64,000 nucleotides of DNA, taken from the NCBI GenBank assembly GCA_003956705.1, contig QZCP01000047.1, positions 2,819 through 66,818 on the forward strand, given 5' to 3'. This stretch comes from Brevipalpus yothersi. Lineage: Eukaryota > Arthropoda > Arachnida > Trombidiformes > Tenuipalpidae. The notes below the pieces were generated by a model. That model was not told where the DNA came from. It searched no databases and worked only from the letters and a program-made list of their open reading frames with translations. The position numbers and the translations under genes were made by a program. This document shows, one piece after another, positions 12,256 through 23,242 of the stretch. How positions within the stretch are numbered: position 1 is the stretch's first letter; every line of letters starts with the position of its first letter.

Positions 12256-12618
12256 TTAATCGCTTGGTGAATCTTTCTTGCTCTCTTTCTTACTACTGTC
12301 CTCTGTCAACGATATAGAACTATCTTTAACACTCTCTGAATCTCTTCTTGAAGTACTTTTTTCCGAATGGCTACCTAGAAGACGATCTGGAAAATAAAAA
12401 AAGAAAATATCATGAGAATAATTGGAAATCATTCACCGAAAGTACTTCGATTGTCAATCATCATACATGTAAGGGTTGCAGTATCAGTTAAACATGAAAA
12501 TCGATTGATTTTTTAGATATGTCAACTTACGAGTGTATTCGCGATAAACCATGTAGAGCATATACATCATCGAGAGAACAACTAGTACTACCATGAGAAT
12601 AATAATGAAAAGATCCAT
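12256..12618 (-). CDS. Small single-pass membrane protein (72 aa), unknown
   Basis: Two exons, 12618-12531 and 12386-12256, join through a clean intron (ACTC|gtaagt ... ttttccag|ATCG) to give 219 nt and 72 residues. Residues 3-25 (LFIIILMVVLVVLSMMYMLYMVY) form one strong transmembrane helix directly after the start. The rest is a cytosolic-looking tail rich in Ser, Lys, Asp and Glu (SRRDSESVKDSS, EDSSKKESKKDSPSD). It is too short in each exon to be found as one long frame. The organisation resembles small regulatory membrane peptides, but no family was recognised. The splice join preserving the frame supports it. Confidence 0.6.
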
Positions 12619-13535
12619 TTGGGATTCATCACTTGATTGTATGAGACCAAAGAGTGAGGATCATTTCTTAATCATAGGGACTCCAATATCTTGAGAAATA
12701 ATCACGAAATTAAAAATTAAATTAAAGCTACAGTCTCTCGTCATCTCCTCTTCACTCAAGATACATCTCAACAATCGGTATTGTAATTGTATCCTAATTG
12801 TGTTTTGAGATGTTAATACTATTGGACTGAATATGATACCGCTTGATTTGACTGTTTGCCAATGTTATTCAATCAAACAGAGTGATCAAGATAGACACCT
12901 CGAGTGTATATTTGAATCCATTACAAGTTCATTCTTCGAAAAATGCTTGAAGATTGCTTGATTATTTGTGATCGAAATTCTATGTGAGAACCCATGTTCG
13001 AACCATCATTAAGCAAGACACATACTGGAATAATTGGAGATATTAGATCTAAGTTCTTACCGGTCAATTCGTAGGTTAAGGCATAGGTCTAATAGATGAT
13101 TGTGTTTTACAGAAATTCTCAGGAAATTCATGGCTTTGGCTCTTTCAAATTATCATGAAACTTATTTTTGAACAAGAAGTGATGAAATGTTTCCATCCTT
13201 TTCCTCTCATATCAGACTTGGCATTTCATGATCAAAAAATTTTCGTCTTCCTGATCCATAGGAGGATAGTGGAGAGGATGATAGACAGACACCAAATATC
13301 CTTCCTGGATTCCAAGGCTTCCACAGATTCGAACTAAGATTAATAAGTCTGATTACAATTTTATTCTGAAATTTAAGCTCCCTAGGCTAGCAAATTAAGC
13401 TACAATGTGCTGTTATTTCCGTTTTTGAGGAAGAAAAAATTCATATAAAAACCACAGAGAACGAAATAGAAAGTTATTAGTTGTGATTTGATTTGACTTT
13501 GAAATTGTATATTGCAACCAACCAAAAGTGACAAA
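12619..13535. other. Divergent intergenic region
   Basis: This holds the 5' sides of the small membrane protein (-) and the Gly/Tyr-rich peptide gene (+). A 60-codon frame at 13155-13337 has no supporting features. Nothing else was recognised. Confidence 0.55.
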
Positions 13536-13770
13536 ATGTCTAAGGCTATTGTGAGTATCATCCATTTTTCGATGTGATTTTTGTAATCATTCGATTCATT
13601 CATTACAGAACTTGCTTCTCATCACCATCATGATTCTCGTTGCGATGCTCATTGCTGTTGAGGCTGGTTTCGGTTACGGCTATGGCTATGGATATCCGAA
13701 AATAATCCATAAAGTTCCCGTTTATTATAAACCATACAAACCGTTCTATCCACCTGTTTATCCATGGTAA
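13536..13770 (+). CDS. Small secreted Gly/Tyr/Pro-rich peptide (58 aa)
   Basis: Exon 1 is 13536-13550 (ATG TCT AAG GCT ATT) and exon 2 is 13609-13770, joined across a 58-bp intron (ATT|gtgagt ... cattacag|AAC). The precursor has a hydrophobic signal peptide (NLLLITIMILVAMLIAVEA, residues 6-24). The predicted 34-residue mature part starts GFGYGYGYGYP and ends FYPPVYPW. It has nine Tyr, four Lys, no acidic residue and no Cys. A polyadenylation signal, aataaa, follows at 13894. Short Gly/Tyr-rich secreted peptides in arthropods are typically cuticle components or antimicrobial peptides; which applies here cannot be told from sequence. The clear signal peptide, intron and poly(A) signal make it a convincing gene. 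Confidence 0.8.
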
Positions 13771-14660
13771 TTGGAATAATGGCTAATCGATCAAGCAGTG
13801 TAACCATCTGATTGAGGATACGGACCGCAAAGACTGAGGCTATGTTGGAAAAGTTTCATCTTTTTTGCATGATCTTTGGAGCCATTTTATTCGAATAAAT
13901 GATCCGATAATTTACCGAACTCTTTCATCCAAATTATATCTGAGCTTTATTGCTTAACTTGATTTCCAAACGAAACACGTAATCCAGGGAATTGATTAAT
14001 TTTTCCATAGTGAATTGTGTTTCTGAATTCTCAAGTTTTATCCATATCAAATGCTAGATCAAATTAGAAGTCCTTTACATACTGTATAACGGGATTCGTT
14101 TTGATTGTATCTCTCCTGGTAATTAAGATTCGAATACGTATGAACGAAAAACTGACTCACAAGTGTAAGTTAGCCTCGGATCATGTCGGAATTCTTGAGT
14201 AAACCTATTTCTCTCCGAATTCAAGATGAAAATCAGTCACCCTTATCTTTAAACATCTTACAACTACTCTTTGGCTTGATGCGTTTCATTTGAGAGTATA
14301 ATTTCAAAGAAAAATGGAGGAGTTATACATTATATTTCTGAAAGAAAAATAGAAAAAGATTTTGAATGATCATTTGAAAAGCATGAAGTTTAAATACATG
14401 TGTGATGAGCTTATCATTTTCTCGATGCACCAGTGGAAGAGAAATTTTTTTAGGAAAAGAGACACTCATCATAACAGAAGCAGATACTCAATATTAACTT
14501 GATTAAATGGACGTTGAGATCGTATGACAAGGTGGAAAAGTAACAGAATAACTCCATAAAGATTCACGAGTATAATAACTTTACAATGAGAAAACCTCTT
14601 AGAGCTTATGAGATAATCAACCCTGTCGGAAGAAGCACCGTTATATGGGATCAGTAGAGA
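13771..14660. other. Intergenic region between convergent genes
   Basis: 3' flanks of the Gly/Tyr-rich peptide gene (aataaa at 13894) and of the TPR gene on the minus strand. No coding sequence, RNA gene or repeat was recognised. Confidence 0.6.
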
Positions 14661-15470
14661 TTATGAGTAGAAAGTTTTGGGAATGAGTTTTCCTTTCTTA
14701 AAAGTCAATCGGCGATATTCACGCTTCTTTCGTACTTTGATAGCATATAAGTCAATCTCAAATTCACCAGCTTCCAAGTGAATCAGAGCTTCGTTTATTG
14801 TAGGATATCTTTGTGAAGCATAACCCGCCTTGATTTTGTCAATACCTTGAGCAACCAAAGCTTCGTATATGTTTCCTCTGATTTGCATTTGTGTTTCATG
14901 GCAATCGGGATTGAGTGCCAAGGCTTTATTATAAGTAACTTCCGCACCAAGATATTGCTTTGAGCGTGAGAGAATTTGTCCCATCTTGAGAAGGGCTAAA
15001 AGATAAAGGTTCATTATATTAGCAACTTAATCAGAGATAATCAATCGAGAAAGATTTATGTGTGTGTAATTACCTTTTGGCCAGCATGGATTGAGCTTAA
15101 CACATTCGGCAATGTCTTTCATTGCATTAACTGTTTGATCAATTTCAAAGTAACAAAAGGCTCTATTGTACCATACCTCAGGTATACGATTATTAATTGC
15201 CAAAGATAAGCTGAGGTAATGAATGGCACGCTCATAATCACCAGCATGAGCCAACTCTGAGCCATAGCTTGCGAATGAAAGATGATTGTGTTCCAAAAAT
15301 TTTGTAAACGAAATAAGGAGATTCGAATTGTTTCTGTGGTACTGTTCAGAATAGTTGCCAATAGTGAGTTTAAGACGTGATTCGGTGGCTTGAAAATCAG
15401 TTAAATCTTCTTCTTCAATAACTTCTTCATCTTTCAGAGAAGATGAATTTTTTTCTCCACCAAATGCCAT
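14661..15470 (-). CDS. TPR-repeat protein, TTC31-like
   Basis: Two exons, 15470-15074 and 14995-14661, give 732 nt and 243 aa. After an acidic N-terminal stretch (KDEEVIEEEDLTDF) come at least two and probably three tetratricopeptide repeats: ASYGSELAHAGDYERAIHYL, VWYNRAFCYFEIDQTVNAM, and PKALLKMGQILSRSKQYLGAE across the splice site. The last is followed by NKALALNPDC. The pattern NRAFCYF...D.AECVKLNP.WPKALLK.G most resembles the TTC31/STI1-type TPR block; the name is tentative. The C-terminal 60 residues are basic and polar. The frame continues upstream of the chosen ATG without another ATG nearby, so the start could lie further upstream if an exon was missed. It is divergent from CSTF1. Confidence 0.75.
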
Positions 15471-16946
15471 AATTTGATTGGGGGTGAATGGTGATGATCT
15501 TCCAGACACAATCAGTGAGTTGATAAAATTAGATTTAAGGAATGTCTTTGTTTCTTTTACGAGAAAGATTAATCAGAGATCAATGAGAGTCACTCGAGTG
15601 ACGGGGATGATGATGAAAGATGGTCAAATTTTGATCCAAAAGATCAATTGATGATATTCACTAGGAAAAACGTGATGGACAACGAAACACCTAAACACAG
15701 ACACACACAATTAAGGGAACATAAAGTATATGTAGGTACACACTCACAGATGAGATCGAATTGAGTGTCAAAAATGATAATAATTGAACAACAACATTTA
15801 CATTGATAACATATTCTTGGTAGAAAGGCAATCCTTCACCTAAGAATGTGTCGTTAAGATGACATCAAAATGAATTGTCAAACGTTGAAGACACCGACAC
15901 ACAGAGATGAAGATTGACTAAGGTTGGTCGAAGTATAATTGAATCAATTGTTTATAACAATAAAATAAACATGAATAAAATTACTGTCCAACAACAACAA
16001 TTGATCTTTATTTTGAATGTTGTGTGTGTTTTGATTATGATGATGAAGATAATGACATGAGATGAGACTTGAAAACACGATCGCGCATAAACCAATTACA
16101 TGTAAGTTGAATCAACTTACAAGTTAGTTGATGTTGTAATCAATCAGCTTAGTGAAAGTTGATGGGAATTGAAATTGTTTGATGATTTCATGAATTGTTT
16201 TCTTTTTTTGAGAGGAAATTGTGGTGACAATTGTAGATATTCTTCTTGAAAACTTGTAAATAAAAGGATAATCAGATGGGCAATCTTGGTGTTTAAATGA
16301 ACGAAATCGTAAATGATAATTTAAAATGATCGATTAGAATGTAACCGATAAAAAGGAACTGACTTTTGACATCCGAATTTTTGATCATTTGATTGGACCA
16401 AAAATTAGAGAGGCTATTTTTGTAAGTATTATTGTACTGACTTTCTTACCAATCGACTTGCTAGTAAAATAAAATAAATGTTGAGGACAAATAGTAAGAT
16501 AAGTAATTGTGAAGCAGCATATTAAAGCCATTAGGAGTTCGACTCATAATCAGCCCTAGACGATTAAGATAAAGCAATGATCTAGCAGTTAGTATTTGCA
16601 TGTGAGTCATGTGAGATTATTGGTCAAGATTAATTGACACATTCCGACAAGATGTGACCAGTTATGGAAGCTGCAAAATTAAATCTTGCCGAAAACTTTT
16701 TTCGAACATTCTTATTCTTATTTTCAAGAACATGTAAGCTGTTACTGCTTCAGCCACGTTTTTTTCTCTCTGTTATTGTTATTGTTGTTGTTGTTGATGC
16801 GGTGACAAAAGCTTTGCCATTGAACTGGCCACATTTTTGAAACAGTTCAATTTGATACTCACCTCGGATGGTGATTAATTTATGATTATACTGATTGTCA
16901 TCGATAGTTTGAGTGAATAGTAATAATCATCATAGAGACAATCAAT
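15471..16946. other. Divergent intergenic region upstream of CSTF1
   Basis: 5' sides of the TTC31-like gene (-) and CSTF1 (+). AT-rich with a short GTT/TTG run near 16785. No further gene was recognised. Confidence 0.6.
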
Positions 16947-18609
16947 ATGTCGTCCCAATCAAATAATTCGACACCTTCAACCGGCAACAAATCATCCACA
17001 ATAAAGGACCGGGAAATGTTGTATCGACTGATTGTGAGGTGAGTATTTGAATTTGATTTATTTTGTCAATTTCATTGTCAACATGTTGCCATTTGCCATT
17101 CATAACTAATAGAATATCTTCTTGTTTTCGCATGTATGTGTCTGTGTCTACATGTCAATTTTCTTAAAGTCAACTATTTTATGATGGATATCAAACGGTT
17201 GCTCATCAACTGTACAACATGATCAAATCGCCCACAGCATGTCCACCTTCAGATCGTCTCAATCATTTGGTTTCGATTGGAATGAAATCAGAAGGTGACA
17301 GTAAAGAAGATGACAGTCTCTATCTGCCACCAGTGAGTGGACTTGATTTGGATTTTGAAACAGAATCTCATTCAAATGCTCCGGAACCAAGATCCTATGA
17401 AACAGTTTATGTCACCTCTCATAAAGGTAGGGTGAAAAAAAAGTGATCAAATATTTGAATCGAAATTGGATCATTTCTCATTCATACAGATTAAATGTTT
17501 CTCAATCAATGACATGATGAGTCATATGAGTTGATTGATAGTAGTAGTTGTTGTTTGATGATCACCTAATTTTTTTTCTTTCTCCCTCTCTCCATCCCCT
17601 TCGGTTGCGTATTTTATGTGAAATTTTAACAGGAGCATGTCGTGCTGGTGCCTTCAATGCTGATGGATCATTGGTTGCTACTGGATCGGTTGATGCATCT
17701 ATCAAAATACTTGATGTTGAAAAAATGATTGCTAAAAGTATTGGAGGCCAGAACGAAGATGTTCAATCAAATCAAGGAAGTGAAGCCCATCATCCGGTCA
17801 TCAGAACACTGTATGATCATATGGAAGAGGTTACATGTCTTCTCTTTCATCCAACTGAGCAACTTTTGATCTCTGGTTCCCAAGATTTGAGTATTAAAAT
17901 ATACGATTTCGCAAAGCCATCTGTAAAAAGAGCACTCAAAACAATACAAGAAGCGTCTACAATAAGATGTATGTCCATACATCCATCTGGTAATTATCTG
18001 CTGGTAGGAACACAGCATCCAACACTAAGATTGTATGATATCAATACTTGCCAATGCTATGTGGGTCAGAATCCAGCTGATCAACACCTAGGTCCAATCA
18101 CGGCCAGTAATTATAGTGTTACCGGGTCCATGTATGTAACTTGCGCCAAAGATGGAGATATTAAAATATGGGATGGCGTCTCCTCTCGGTGTGTGAACAC
18201 TTTTCCTCGAGCCCATGATGGCTATGAAATTTGTTCCGCCGTATTTTCTCGTAACGGTAAATATGTTCTATCGTCTGGTAAAGATTCGTTGGTCAAACTT
18301 TGGGAATTATCGATGTCTAGATGTTTGATCGCTTACACTGGAGCTGGAGCTTCTGGAAAACAATTACATCGAGCTCAAGCAGTTTTCAACCATACAGAAG
18401 ATTATGTTCTCTATCCAGATGAACGGACCACAAGCCTCTGTGTTTGGGACTCAAGAAATGCCGAAAGACAAAAGCTTCTCAGCTTAGGACACAACAATGC
18501 CGTCCGTTATTTTGTACATTCACCTTGTGCTGCCGCATTTTTAACTTGTTCTGATGATTATCGAGCTCGATTTTGGTATAAAAAGCCTGACATGGTAGCT
18601 GGTAGTTGA
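16947..18609 (+). CDS. CSTF1: Cleavage stimulation factor subunit 1 (CstF50)
   Basis: This is the WD40 subunit of the CstF complex, which binds downstream GU-rich RNA elements during mRNA 3'-end cleavage and polyadenylation in the nucleus. Exons 16947-17038, 17170-17426 and 17633-18609 total 1326 nt (441 aa; human 431). The N-terminal dimerisation region (REMLYRLIVSQLFYDGY) precedes a WD40 propeller. Very conserved blocks include ATGSVDASIKILD, HPVIRTLYDH, HPSGNYLLVGTQHPTLRLYD, VLSSGKDSLVKLWE, AVFNHTEDYVLYPDERT and LLSLGHNNAVR. It ends CSDDYRARFWYKK. A polyadenylation signal, aataaa, lies at 18931. Confidence 0.97.
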
Positions 18610-20084
18610 TTTGAACTTGAGTAACTGAATGTTCCGAATTTGGCTTATTTGATAAATCATGCGTCATCATCGATATTTGTACACACAATTTTTGGTACAT
18701 TCCAGTCATGAATTGATAGGGAAAATTTTGATTGAAACCTTACTCATACAGTAGAATTTGGTATCAATTTAATTGTCAAAAATTTTCTGATCCGCTGATC
18801 TCATTTTGAGGAAACATTTTAAATAGGGACTGTTAAATTTCGCTCTCATCATCGAGCATCTTTGTCACTCTGAAACTTTTTCATGGAACGTCATGAGCCA
18901 TAAATGATATCCTTTGGCATGTTTTGTTTCAATAAAAAGTCATCATCATCATTTCTAAATTTCTAAATTTGATTAGAGTATCTCATCACTCTTCTATGTG
19001 TAGTATGTTCAGCGCAAAGTGATGTAAATGGTGATGGAAGACAGAAGCTTCGAAATAGTATCACCCATCGTCAATGAAACGCATCATCGCATCGTCAACT
19101 TTGTTAGTGGTTCAAATGAATACTGCAATGATCAGCAATTTACCAATTTCACCACTAACACTGCTTATCGGAGATTAGACATCAATTTAAACTACTCTCA
19201 CGCTTGATTCAGCTTGTTTCAAGTTTTCCAAGGATTTCTCTCTCTCTCTCTCCTCATCCATCCTTGTTTCTCCCTCTTTTCACTTCTTCTTTTTCCTCCC
19301 ATCATTTTCGTGGACATTGCAATCTGAATCATGCTGTGGGCTCTCGAGAGGCAACAGCCATCCATTCCTTAAGCCCCTCTTCTCAATCTCTATTCGTCTT
19401 CCTGTGTAAGTATGCGTCTGTGTCCATATACACATGCACACTGTATGCTGGCAGAGTTCTGGAAACTTAACAAGGACTTCTCTCTCTTTCTTTCTTTCTT
19501 TCTTTTTGGGATCTTCGAGAAAAGAAGATTAGTGATCCTGTTTGCATTTCACAGTCAAATGCAAGATGAGAAAGAAATGATCTGGGCACAAAGCAAGAGA
19601 ACGCATACATGTGCAAACTCTGGATCCCTCTAACTTACTTATCTTAACTCGTAAGTAGTGTAAGTAGTGTATATATTTAAAACCATGAAATCATTCAACA
19701 AATCACTCTCTTCATCATTCTTAATTTTCACGGCCTGATTCCAGTTCGAGATTCCAAGTATTCCCATTCGTATTGTGGGGAGAAAGAAGAGAAAAAAAGA
19801 AAGAAAATGAAAGTTAATTTTACGAATGATGATCATCCATTGATACAATACGCACAGCTCCACCCGGCTTTTGGAAAGTAAAAATATATTCGCAATTAGC
19901 CTGATTACCATCCTGAAAGCTCATGATCAAATATTCTGATTCTCAAATCACTTCACAAGTTGTGGCCATGTTTTTCTCTCTCCACCATGCCAATGAGTCA
20001 CCCATCTCTATCTCTCTCTCTCTCTTTCTCCTAAACTGCCACTTTTCCAGTCCAAAGGACTGGCAGATAGTTCGGCCCGTTCGT

Positions 20085-20327
20085 ATGGCTCAAATTCAAG
20101 TTAACCATCAGCAAATCTGTTGGAGACTTCTGCTCCTTCTACTGATGATTTTCATGGGCCCAGAGGTTAGCCTGCCTAGTTCGGGGTGATAAGACCTTCA
20201 ACTTTCTCTCTCTCTCTCTCTCTGCCACAGTCCAAACATTCAACAGAGGCTCTGGAATCTGTGGAAATTTTTGCATTCTGATGGTAGTATACCAGTGGCT
20301 TGGACCAGTCGGCAAATTAAAAATTGA
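20085..20327 (+). CDS. Candidate two-exon secreted peptide (65 aa), unknown
   Basis: Proposed exons 20085-20185 and 20231-20327 join across a 45-bp intron (TCGGG|gtgataag ... ctctctgccacag|TCC) with a strong polypyrimidine tract. The joined frame is 198 nt. The N-terminus has a signal-like segment (RLLLLLLMIFMG, residues 14-25). The remainder would be a cysteine-free peptide with a basic, Trp-rich stretch RLWNLWKFLHS and a C-terminus ending TSRQIKN. A second donor (GAG|gttagc at 20165) would give a 43-residue product in another frame. No family is recognised and no amidation site is seen. This is a hypothesis based on splice signals and a signal-like sequence only. Confidence 0.3.
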
Positions 20328-20853
20328 AAATAATCTACTTGAAGGTGATAGAAGACAAGGATCTTTGTCTCAAGAGAGCGAGACTGCAAAAACTTAGACA
20401 ATTTTTGTATGGAATCGAATTCTGGTCTGTTTAAGAGCAATGCTAATTGTCACGCTATCACCATGATACTCGGTTAGAGTAGTATAAATATACATACATG
20501 CATATATGTATATAATGTAGATGATTACGTTTAATTCACCGATATTGGATAAAAGAGATTCTCATCGATTCATCTCGAAGAATCATTTGTTTCTTGTGAT
20601 AGCTCACTTTTCCGAAGTGTTGCAAAAATGATTTGAGAGGAATGATTAAATGGTCTAATTCATTGCATTTCATTATGCCAATGAAACTATCGGTAGGAGT
20701 TTCCTCACTCCACATTCCTCGCTTGTTTCACTATTATCGCTACTTTCCAAAGAGTGAAGCCTTTTATTAACCCACATATTCACACACACACAGAGTCATT
20801 TTGATTTGGATGACTTTTTTTCCGCTTTCATATTGCCTATCATTTAGAAATTA

Positions 20854-20856
<3 letters not shown>

Positions 20857-20924
<68 letters not shown>
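20857..20924. repeat. (TC)n microsatellite
   Basis: An uninterrupted TC run of about 34 units in the intergenic region upstream of Rap2. Confidence 0.95.
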
Positions 20925-20928
<4 letters not shown>

Positions 20929-22123
20929 AGATGCATTCTACATTCCATCATAAATTCCATCAGCAAAAAACATTCCATGAGAGTGAAAGAAAGAAAATTT
21001 CATTTTGGAAGACCCACGGAAAGGCTTTGAAAATTTGAGTCTTCAAAAATTATGATTACAGCAAGAAGATCGAAAAAATGAAATGTGATGATAATGAGAA
21101 ATTTAAATTGGAATGATTAGATTAATTAATTAACTACATCAATTAATTGAAAAAAAGAGATGAGAAAAATCGAGATGACATGAGAACTTAGAAGATCTAA
21201 TCGAAAGAGAGATCAATTTTCTGATTGAAAATAATATTGACCAAATGACCAACAGAAAGTATAAATTCGAACGTATTTCTACCAAAAGGGTATTATTGTT
21301 GTAAGTTTTGAGTCTACTGATCATGGTTTTAAGAATAGAGTTCTTGATTTGAAAGTTTTCCGGATTTCAAGTCAGATTTTGTTGTTCAAAAAAGAAAACA
21401 AACACTACATATTGTTCGAAATGGGCTGATGACATTTGCTCTTTTTCCTAAACATTCCTCAACATAGTTTATGACAAATAGTCATCACCATAGAAATTGA
21501 CATTATACTTGACAAGGTGAACAAAAAAGGATCATCAGCTATCACAAATGATTACTTTTACTCTTCGATGGATTCATGGTTCAGGTTAAATAATCACTGA
21601 ATTGTAATCTGAAGAGAGCGAAAACAGATTCCAATCAACTGGTAAGGTGAAAGATTATAATTTCTCATCGTGATGAGAATTGATTGTGATGATAATTTCG
21701 AAGTTTTCCGATAATATTGGCAGAACGCGATGAGAGTGACTTATGATTTATGATGTTAGGGATAATTTCATCGATTACCTTGATGAAACAGTTTCATAAC
21801 GATGATTCTCACAGAACCTGTAAAGTGTGAATGTGAGTGTATATCAATCAACTTTTAATTGGTTAGAAGGACACTTTGATTTGACAAAAAAAAAATTTTG
21901 AATGTAGAAAAATGGAATCATATCCACATGCAAAAAGACAATATGAACGATGATTTGAGTTTATATTAATGAAGGTGGGGTTGTTGTTGTGGAGAGATGA
22001 GAAGGAAGAAGAAGAGGCCAATGTTGATTGTGTGTGTGTCCGCCTTTTTATGATTCCAAAAATCAGAGACATTAGTCACCCTTATATATTGCCTGCTGCT
22101 TTTCAAAAAATACAAAAAAATAT

Positions 22124-22702
22124 TTATAAAATCGTACAACATGATGACCTACAGTCTCTTAGATAACCACAACAATGGCTAGGTTTATCTTTTTTGGTCA
22201 CCAAACTCATTTCCCTGACTACCTCAGCGAAAACTTCGTTGACATTGAGGCGATTTTTTGCCGATGTTTCCATAAATGGACATCCCCAATTTTGTGCCAA
22301 AGCCATACCTTCCATGGTGGACACTTCCCGCTGGTGAACCAGATCTACTTTGTTACCAACCAAAAGAATAGGCACCTTTTCCACATTACCCTTGCAGCGG
22401 ATGATCATTTCATTCATATTTTTTATGTCCTGAAATGTTTGGTGATTTGTTATCGAATACACCACTACAAAGCCTTGGCCATTCTTTATATATAAATCTC
22501 GCATCGATGCGAACTGTTCGGTGCCGGCAGTGTCCAAAATTTCAAGTACACATGGTGCACCATCCACCTCAATTTCTTTACGATAGAAATCTTCTATCGT
22601 AGGGTCGTATTTTTCAATAAACGTCCCAGATACGAACTGGACGGTTAGAGCTGATTTACCAACACCACCACTACCAAGAACGACCACTTTGAATTCTCTC
22701 AT
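22124..22702 (-). CDS. Rap2: Ras-related GTPase Rap2
   Basis: This is a small GTPase that signals through MAP4K-type effectors and acts in cell adhesion and neuronal morphology. It is a single-exon frame of 192 aa starting MREFKVVVLG. It has P-loop GSGGVGKS, switch I YDPTIEDFYRKEI, switch II DTAGTEQF, NKVD and ETSAK. Phe39 in switch I separates Rap2 from Rap1 (Ser39). Thr61 in the DTAGT motif is a Rap hallmark. The tail ends CRSSCCTIL: CTIL is a CAAX box whose final Leu predicts geranylgeranylation, and the neighbouring Cys residues are likely palmitoylated. Intronless in a region where other genes have introns, which may reflect ancient intron loss. The 5' leader contains an AT-rich stretch. 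Confidence 0.97.
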   Translation of the reverse strand: MREFKVVVLGSGGVGKSALTVQFVSGTFIEKYDPTIEDFYRKEIEVDGAPCVLEILDTAGTEQFASMRDLYIKNGQGFVVVYSITNHQTFQDIKNMNEMIIRCKGNVEKVPILLVGNKVDLVHQREVSTMEGMALAQNWGCPFMETSAKNRLNVNEVFAEVVREMSLVTKKDKPSHCCGYLRDCRSSCCTIL

Positions 22703-23198
22703 CTTTGTGGATAAATATATATTTAAACTTGTAGGTGAGGAGAGAGGGAAACTTTTATGATCACCGGTTGGCTGAATTCAATTTGATGATGGAAAAGGAG
22801 AAGGAGAAGAAGTGTTGAAGAAGATCAATATGAGTCAATTTAATATTGTTCTGCAGGCTATCACGATATGGTCACTTCCGGGAGGTGTTGATATCATCAT
22901 TATTGGAAAAGCAAGAAAAATCAAAAAAAAAAGAAAAAGAAAAGGAAGATGAAGAGAAGAGAAGAGAAAAGGTCAAATAGTTAGTGATGAAGATGTATAG
23001 GTAGCAAAATCAAAGCTTATAGCTTACAGATGCGGTAAGTTAATCAACTGAAACTGTGTAATCAAGTGGCAAAATAATATGTATTATGTCGTCTTAAAAA
23101 GAGCACATCTTAACTTACCGATTAATTGTGAAGTCGAAGGGGTGTGTGGTTATGGTAAACTGATTAATTTACATAAAAGTAAATATTTTAAATATAAA

Positions 23199-23242
<44 letters not shown>

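Larger units (their letters stand above)
18610..22123. other. Gene-poor region between CSTF1 and Rap2
   Basis: Mostly AT-rich sequence with pyrimidine-rich patches. Two items are listed separately: a candidate two-exon secreted peptide at 20085-20327 (+) and the TC tract at 20857-20924. A possible exon on the minus strand at about 19823-19910 is discussed in the findings. No tRNA or transposon was recognised. Confidence 0.5.
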
